From an uncultured Porphyromonadaceae bacterium (GTDB taxonomy: Bacteria > Bacteroidota > Bacteroidia > Bacteroidales > Muribaculaceae): DNA of 56,219 nucleotides. A program made the translations under genes and the position numbers. The stretch is taken from the NCBI GenBank assembly GCA_947175295.1, contig CAMWMK010000010.1, positions 1 to 56,219 of the forward strand. Direction: 5' to 3'. This document shows positions 51,437 to 56,219 of this stretch, piece after piece. Below the pieces are notes generated by a model. That model saw only the letters and a list, made by a program, of their open reading frames with translations. It ran no database searches and had not been told where the DNA came from. Position 1 is the stretch's first letter. Each line of letters opens with the position of its first letter.

Positions 51437-54154
51437 ATGGCAAAGAAAGTCTATACGTTCGGCAACGGTAAGGCCGAAGGTAATGCCGAGATGAGAAACC
51501 TTCTCGGCGGCAAGGGAGCTAACCTTGCCGAGATGAATCTTCTGGGAATGCCCGTACCTCCCGGATTCACCATCACAACAGAAGTCTGCACAGAGTATAC
51601 GCAGTATGGCCGCGACAAGGTCGTAGCCGACATACAGAAAGATGTAGAGGCCGCTATCGCCCACGTAGAGGAACTCACCGGCAATAAATTCAACGATCCT
51701 TCCAATCCCCTTCTCGTTTCGGTTCGCTCCGGCGCCCGCGCATCCATGCCCGGCATGATGGACACCGTGCTCAACCTCGGCATGAACGACGCTACAGTAG
51801 CCACTATGGCTGAGAAGAGCGGCAACCCGCGTTTCGCATGGGACAGCTACCGCCGATTCGTACAGATGTATGGCGATGTAGTGCTCGGCATGAAGCCCAA
51901 GAGCAAGACCGACATCGATCCCTTCGAAGCCATCATGGACCAGGTGAAGGAAGAGAAAGGAGTAAAGCTTGACACCGAGCTCGACGTAGAAGACCTCAAG
52001 GAGCTTGTAAAGCGCTTCAAGGCAGCCGTAAAGGACTACACCGGCAAAGATTTCCCCGAATCAGCGTGGGAACAGCTCTGGGGTGGCATCTGTGCTGTAT
52101 TTGACAGCTGGATGAACGAACGCGCCATCCTTTACCGCCGTATGAACCAGATTCCCGAGGAATGGGGAACAGCCGTCAACGTTCAGGCTATGGTATATGG
52201 CAACATGGGCAACAATTCCGCTACCGGCGTGGCCTTCAGCCGCGACGCCGCTACAGGCGAAAACATATTCAACGGCGAATACCTTATCAATGCACAGGGC
52301 GAGGACGTAGTGGCCGGCGTGCGCACTCCGCAGCAGATCACTATTGAAGGCTCACGCCGCTGGGCTAAGCTTCAGGGTATTTCAGAAGAAGAGCGCGCTG
52401 CCAAATATCCGGCACTCGAGGAGACAATGCCTGACTGCGCAGCAGAGCTCATCGCCATCGCACACCGACTCGAAGACTACTACCGCGACATGCAGGACAT
52501 GGAGTTCACCATTCAGAACGGCAAGCTCTGGATGCTCCAGACCCGTAACGGCAAGCGTACCGGCGCAGCTATGGTGAAAATCGCTATGGACCTCCTCCGC
52601 GAGAACATGATCGACGAAAAGACAGTCCTCCTCCGAATGGAACCCCAGAAGCTCGATGAGCTCCTCCACCCCATCTTCGACAAGGACGCTCTTAAGCGTG
52701 CAAAGGTTGTAGCCAAGGGTCTTCCCGCATCTCCGGGCGCAGCCTGCGGCCAGATCGTATTCTTCGCTGATGATGCTGAGGCTTGGGCAGAGAAGAAGCG
52801 TAAAGTCGTACTCGTGCGCATCGAGACTTCTCCGGAAGACCTCCGCGGTATGGCAGTGGCTCAGGGTATCCTCACAATGCGCGGCGGTATGACCAGCCAT
52901 GCAGCTGTGGTAGCCCGCGGTATGGGTAAGTGCTGCGTATCTGGCGCCGGCGAAATCCGCGTTGACTACGAGGCAAAGACCGTAGAAATGGGCGGCAAGG
53001 TATATAAGGAAGGCGACTGGATCTCCCTCAACGGTTCTAACGGCGACGTATACGACGGTCAGGTTCCGACTACAGAACCGGAACTCGACGGCGACTTCGC
53101 TGCCATCATGAACCTTTCCGATAAGTTTACAAAGTGTCTTGTCCGCACTAATGCCGACACACCGCGCGATGCTAAGCAGGCACGCAGGTTTGGCGCTCAG
53201 GGTATCGGTCTCTGCCGTACGGAGCATATGTTCTTCGAAGGCGACCGTATCAAGGCTATCCGTGAGATGATCCTCGCAAGCGATGAGGAGGGCCGCCGCA
53301 CAGCACTTGCCAAGCTGCTCCCGATGCAGAGAGGCGACTTCGAAGGCATCTTCGAAGCAATGGACGGCTACGGAGTAACAGTGCGTCTGCTCGATCCCCC
53401 GTTGCATGAGTTCGTTCCTCACCAGACAGCCACTCAGAAGGAAATGGCAGAGGAAATGGGCCTGACACTCGAGGAAGTAAAGGCTAAGGTAGACTCACTT
53501 GAGGAGTTCAACCCGATGCTGGGTCACCGTGGCTGCCGTCTCGGTATCACTTATCCTGAAATCACCGAGATGCAGACCCGTGCCATCATCGAAGCTGCCC
53601 TCAACTGCAAGGCAAAAGGCATCAAGGTTCATCCTGAAATCATGGTTCCCCTCGTAGGCACTCTCAAGGAGCTCCAGCATCAGGCAAACGTGATCCACAC
53701 TACAGCTGCCAAGGTGTTTGACGAAAGAGGCGAGACAGTACCTTACAAGGTAGGCACAATGATCGAGGTTCCGCGTGCAGCCCTCACTGCCAACCAGATC
53801 GCTGAGGTAGCTGAGTTCTTCTCGTTCGGCACAAACGACCTTACCCAGATGACATTCGGCTACAGCCGTGACGATGCTCCCAAGTTCATCAAGAAATACA
53901 AGGAGCTTGGTATCCTGAAAGTCGATCCGTTTGAGGTTCTCGACCAGGAAGGCGTAGGTCAGCTCGTAGAGATGGGTGTCAAGAAAGGCCGTTCTACCAA
54001 CCCCGACCTTAAGGTAGGTGTCTGTGGCGAGCACGGTGGCGAGCCCAGCTCGGTTAAGTTCTGCGCCAAGATCGGCATGAACTACGTAAGCTGCTCACCC
54101 TTCCGTGTGCCCATCGCCCGCGTAGCTGCGGCTCAGGCTGCTATCGAAGACTAA
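51437..54154 (+). CDS. ppdK: pyruvate, phosphate dikinase
   Basis: A 905-residue cytoplasmic enzyme interconverting pyruvate, ATP and Pi with PEP, AMP and PPi. The N-terminal ATP-grasp domain starts VYTFGNGKAEGNAEMRNLLGGKGANLAEM and has NVQAMVYGNMGNNSATGVAFSRD. The phosphohistidine loop GGMTSHAAVVARGMGKCC carries H488. The C-terminal PEP/pyruvate barrel includes GIGLCRTEHMFF, EIMVPLVG, SFGTNDLTQM and VGVCGEHGG with C863. Codon use is strongly biased compared with neighbours, as in highly expressed genes. A 17-bp terminator stem follows. In anaerobic Bacteroidales it serves PPi-linked glycolysis or gluconeogenesis. Confidence 0.97.
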   Translation: MAKKVYTFGNGKAEGNAEMRNLLGGKGANLAEMNLLGMPVPPGFTITTEVCTEYTQYGRDKVVADIQKDVEAAIAHVEELTGNKFNDPSNPLLVSVRSGARASMPGMMDTVLNLGMNDATVATMAEKSGNPRFAWDSYRRFVQMYGDVVLGMKPKSKTDIDPFEAIMDQVKEEKGVKLDTELDVEDLKELVKRFKAAVKDYTGKDFPESAWEQLWGGICAVFDSWMNERAILYRRMNQIPEEWGTAVNVQAMVYGNMGNNSATGVAFSRDAATGENIFNGEYLINAQGEDVVAGVRTPQQITIEGSRRWAKLQGISEEERAAKYPALEETMPDCAAELIAIAHRLEDYYRDMQDMEFTIQNGKLWMLQTRNGKRTGAAMVKIAMDLLRENMIDEKTVLLRMEPQKLDELLHPIFDKDALKRAKVVAKGLPASPGAACGQIVFFADDAEAWAEKKRKVVLVRIETSPEDLRGMAVAQGILTMRGGMTSHAAVVARGMGKCCVSGAGEIRVDYEAKTVEMGGKVYKEGDWISLNGSNGDVYDGQVPTTEPELDGDFAAIMNLSDKFTKCLVRTNADTPRDAKQARRFGAQGIGLCRTEHMFFEGDRIKAIREMILASDEEGRRTALAKLLPMQRGDFEGIFEAMDGYGVTVRLLDPPLHEFVPHQTATQKEMAEEMGLTLEEVKAKVDSLEEFNPMLGHRGCRLGITYPEITEMQTRAIIEAALNCKAKGIKVHPEIMVPLVGTLKELQHQANVIHTTAAKVFDERGETVPYKVGTMIEVPRAALTANQIAEVAEFFSFGTNDLTQMTFGYSRDDAPKFIKKYKELGILKVDPFEVLDQEGVGQLVEMGVKKGRSTNPDLKVGVCGEHGGEPSSVKFCAKIGMNYVSCSPFRVPIARVAAAQAAIED

Positions 54155-54179
54155 GCATATTCCCCTGACAATCGCTATA

Positions 54180-54233
54180 ATAGGCGATAACTCACTCTAA
54201 AAAAGTGGGTTATCGCCTATCGTATTTTTAAGA
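54180..54233. terminator. terminator after ppdK
   Basis: ATAGGCGATAACTCACT pairs with AGTGGGTTATCGCCTAT (one G-U) over the loop CTAAAAA, followed by CGTATTTTT. It separates ppdK from the convergent RHH gene. Confidence 0.85.
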
Positions 54234-54238
54234 CGCTT

Positions 54239-54478
54239 TCAAGGTTTGCACGATAATCGTGCAATATCCAGAGACGGGACGTCGTTCATCGCGTCGCTCT
54301 CGGCCTCCTTCATAGCGGCAAGCGTCACAGCATTGGGTTCATGATAGGCTGCATCGAGCAGTACAGTCTCCACATAGTTGTTAAGACTGCGGTTCTGTCG
54401 TTTTGCAAGTTGCTTCAAACGATCGATAAGTTCCACTGAAAGACGGAAGCTCTGATTTTTCTTTAATGCTATCTCCAT
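54239..54478 (-). CDS. ribbon-helix-helix antitoxin-like protein, orphan
   Basis: A 79-residue protein. The N-terminus KNQSFRLSVELIDRLKQLAKRQNRSLNNYVETVLLDAAYH (about 7-46) is a MetJ/Arc-type ribbon-helix-helix DNA-binding fold. The C-terminal tail (ALxxAxxEAESDAMNDVPSLD) resembles toxin-binding tails of RelB/YafQ-partner antitoxins. A toxin gene would be expected just downstream, but only 84 bp and the ppdK terminator lie there, so it is an orphan. A -7 element TAACTTTGC sits at 54498-54506 on the minus strand, overlapping the likely autoregulatory region. Confidence 0.8.
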   Translation of the reverse strand: MEIALKKNQSFRLSVELIDRLKQLAKRQNRSLNNYVETVLLDAAYHEPNAVTLAAMKEAESDAMNDVPSLDIARLSCKP

Positions 54479-54497
54479 TTCAATATTATTTTATACT

Positions 54498-54506
54498 GCA
54501 AAGTTA
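54498..54506 (-). promoter_or_regulatory. predicted -7 element of the orphan antitoxin
   Basis: The minus strand reads TAACTTTGC, matching TAnnTTTGC, 20 bp before the start codon. No well-placed -33 box was seen. Confidence 0.45.
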
Positions 54507-54556
54507 GTGTAAATATATTACAAAAACAACATTTCTACAATATTAGTTCTCAGATT

Positions 54557-54790
54557 ATGGCTTTTGAAGAAACCAAGGAACAACAGCAGATGTACAACTA
54601 CTTCCGTAGCTGCATCTACTTCTTCCTTATCGTAGAGATAATCATTAGACCAATAAGGTTCATAGTGTATTCCCGGTCGGGTGATATTCTTTGTATTTGT
54701 CAATCTTTGTGTGATCAATTTCTTTTCTTGCTATTGATACGTATTTCACTTTACTTATTTAATAAAAGGATTCTCAACTTCTTCTTCAGT
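54557..54790 (+). pseudogene. possible N-terminal fragment of a conjugation/mobilisation membrane protein
   Basis: The frame reads MAFEETKEQQQMYNYFRSCI then YFFLIVEIIIRPI and further hydrophobic sequence. The EEx-QQQMYxYFRxCIY opening followed by a membrane helix resembles N-termini of TraG/MobC-like membrane proteins of Bacteroidetes mobile elements. After about 60 residues it runs into the antisense of the TIGR04076 gene. No ribosome site is evident. This is low-confidence; the 276-bp gap otherwise holds nothing I recognise. Confidence 0.25.
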
Positions 54791-55090
54791 CGCTTCGAGA
54801 CGGAAATATACCGGACGAAGGCCATCATTGCAGCATGCGATTGCCATACCCTCCTTTCTCATCCAACTGTCACGGAACCAGAATTCTTTTGCTCCATTTG
54901 CCAAAGCAAACACATATGGATAAATGGCGTGCCATGCGCCATCACAGAAACCTTCCGGTTTCCCAAGTCCGGAGTAGAACACCTGACCTTCTCTGAGGGC
55001 TGCGCACGGAGTCAGTCCCTCTATCCCGTATTCCTTCACCAATGCTTCATTGAAGGAGCAGCGTAACACAGTAATTTTTACTTTCTTCAT
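54755..55090 (-). CDS. TIGR04076 family protein
   Basis: A 111-residue protein starting MKKVKITVLRCSFNEALVKEYG at 55090. Conserved blocks are PCAALREGQVF, KPEGFCDGAWHAIYPYVFALANGA, and GMAIACCNDGLRPVYFRLE, all typical of TIGR04076, a small family of unknown function with conserved Cys residues (CDGAW, ACCNDG). Its start codon overlaps the stop of the aldo/keto reductase gene by one base (TGATG), so they are coupled. A longer start at 55099 lies inside that gene. Its role is probably linked to the redox enzyme upstream. Confidence 0.85.
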   Translation of the reverse strand: MKKVKITVLRCSFNEALVKEYGIEGLTPCAALREGQVFYSGLGKPEGFCDGAWHAIYPYVFALANGAKEFWFRDSWMRKEGMAIACCNDGLRPVYFRLEATEEEVENPFIK

Positions 55091-56219
55091 CAGTACCAAT
55101 CATGTTTTTCATTACGATTGAGAGCTTCAATCTGTTTCATCTCCTCGGGAGAAAGTTCAAAGTCGAAAATGGATATATTCTCTTTCATGTGTTCGGGGTT
55201 GCTGGAACCGGGAATTACGACAACTCCACGCTGTAGATTCCATCGGAGAATAACCTGCGCTACTGATTTTCCGTGTTTCAGTGCTATTTCCGTCAGCACT
55301 GGATCACTCAGCAGTTCTTTCTGATGTCCTCGCCCACCAAGAGGATACCATGCTTCAACTGTAATACCAAGTGATTGTATATGAGGTACCACTTTTAAAT
55401 CCTGATAATAGGGATGAATCTCATTCTGAACGAGAACAGGCTTGATATCGATCTTCTTGAGGAAATCGTCAATCTCATTGATGTAGTAGCATGACACACC
55501 GATTGAGCGGATCTTACCTTCTTTTACAAACCTTTCCATTGCCTTGTATGCCTTGACATCATTCGTGCCGGGATGGTGAAGCAACATGAGGTCTACGTAC
55601 CCTAAATCGAGTTTTCTCAGGCATTCCTCAATGGCAGCTTCAGGGTCATCATACTGGTTGGGATAAATCTTGGTTGCAACGAATATCTCTTCGCGTGGCA
55701 CTCCTGATTCGCGTACTCCGCGGCCTACTTCAACCTCATTGCCATACATGTGGGCTGTATCTATTTTTCGGAAACCGGCTTTTATTGCTGCCTTAACCGA
55801 GTTGATACAAACATCTCCTGTCAGACTGTAAGTGCCGAGACCTACTATCGGCATATCATATCCGCTGCTAAGGCGTACAGTGGGAGCCTGTCCGTTTTTT
55901 CCATCTTCCAAAGGAAATTTTGAATAATCCATATCGTTATTTTGTTCTTTAATATTTAAGTCTAAGGATTCGACCCAATTCTCAATTTCTTTCTTATTTG
56001 TTCCAATGCTGAAGCGTTTACCCGGTTTCCAGTCTGCCTCTGACACGAGAGAATGAAGATTTGCGTCGCTGCTTCCGATTCCGCTTGAATGGGAGGTGCA
56101 AAAAGGGATGATTGTCTTTCCTTTGAAATCATCTGATTCAAGGAATGTACATATGATACGTGGCGCTTCTCCCCACCATATTGGATATCCAATAAACACT
56201 ATTCCGTATTTATCCAGGT
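55090..56219 (-). CDS. flavodoxin-aldo/keto reductase fusion, 5' end cut by window edge
   Basis: The frame is open to the window edge, so the N-terminus is missing. The visible first part (LDKYGIVFIGYPIWWGEAPR, PFCTSHSSGIGSSDANLHSL) is the C-terminal half of a flavodoxin-like domain. After a linker, the rest (about 270 residues) is a full aldo/keto reductase: GLGTYSL, FRKIDTAHMYGNEVEVGRGV with catalytic Asp and Tyr, VATKIYP with Lys, LMLLHHPG with His, and VIPGSSNPEHMKEN for NADPH binding. The fusion joins an FMN carrier to an NADPH-dependent carbonyl reductase. It is followed without a gap by the TIGR04076 gene. Confidence 0.9.
   Translation of the reverse strand, partial: LDKYGIVFIGYPIWWGEAPRIICTFLESDDFKGKTIIPFCTSHSSGIGSSDANLHSLVSEADWKPGKRFSIGTNKKEIENWVESLDLNIKEQNNDMDYSKFPLEDGKNGQAPTVRLSSGYDMPIVGLGTYSLTGDVCINSVKAAIKAGFRKIDTAHMYGNEVEVGRGVRESGVPREEIFVATKIYPNQYDDPEAAIEECLRKLDLGYVDLMLLHHPGTNDVKAYKAMERFVKEGKIRSIGVSCYYINEIDDFLKKIDIKPVLVQNEIHPYYQDLKVVPHIQSLGITVEAWYPLGGRGHQKELLSDPVLTEIALKHGKSVAQVILRWNLQRGVVVIPGSSNPEHMKENISIFDFELSPEEMKQIEALNRNEKHDWY

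Overview
The window looks like a chromosomal segment of a gut-type Bacteroidales bacterium (phylum Bacteroidota). A Muribaculaceae-like genome is my best guess, but that family assignment is inference. The sequence evidence is: many promoters of the Bacteroidota form TTTG-N19/20-TAnnTTTGC, a TonB-dependent receptor, secreted pectin and galactoside hydrolases, a LytS/LytTR-type two-component system, a pyruvate phosphate dikinase, and a Bacteroidetes-style cobalamin riboswitch. No tRNA, rRNA or CRISPR array was seen.

Layout. 1-3186: a Trp/Gly-rich secreted protein cut by the window edge, then a housekeeping operon nadC-yraN-trmN6 divergent from rlmH. 3152-5979: a probable metal-handling operon (TonB receptor, periplasmic HMA protein, C_GCAxxG_C_C protein). 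6102-15967: a defence island on the minus strand. It holds a PLD-type SNF2 helicase (frameshifted), a DUF4391 protein, a type III DNA methyltransferase (Mod), a small putative antitoxin overlapping a zeta-like P-loop kinase, and a type III restriction subunit (Res). 16025-16340: a structured small RNA gene with a strong promoter and terminator. 16731-22031: a secreted pectin-degradation cluster (SGNH esterase, GH28, triple-domain rhamnogalacturonan acetylesterase). 22226-25342: a cobalamin-riboswitch operon encoding a DASS/SLC13 transporter and a MetE-like protein in which all four zinc-ligand positions are replaced. 25400-27610: a decayed zone with a beta-barrel gene, three gene remnants, a DIP1984 gene and a 159-bp inverted-repeat element. 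27890-34244: a TolC-MacA-MacB-like efflux operon ending in a histidine kinase and a LytTR regulator. 34353-38819: GH27 alpha-galactosidase and a FadL-family porin. 39114-42093: a MarR regulator with a perfect palindromic operator and a DsbA-like/MBL/old-yellow-enzyme operon. 42154-51097: AlkD-like repair protein, PepSY-like protein, sbcD-sbcC, an OMP and a LysM receptor protein. 51437-56219: ppdK, an orphan RHH antitoxin, a possible mobile-element fragment, a TIGR04076 protein and a flavodoxin-aldo/keto reductase fusion.

How the genes work together. Three secreted enzymes at 16731-22031 would attack and deacetylate pectin, and the GH27 enzyme would release terminal galactose. The efflux genes are directly followed by their likely sensor-regulator pair. 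The MarR cluster looks like an electrophile or redox-stress response. The most unusual items are the B12-controlled zinc-less MetE homologue with its transporter, the composite defence island with a toxin-antitoxin pair nested between mod and res, and three families of dispersed hairpin repeats, one of which shows compensatory base changes between copies.
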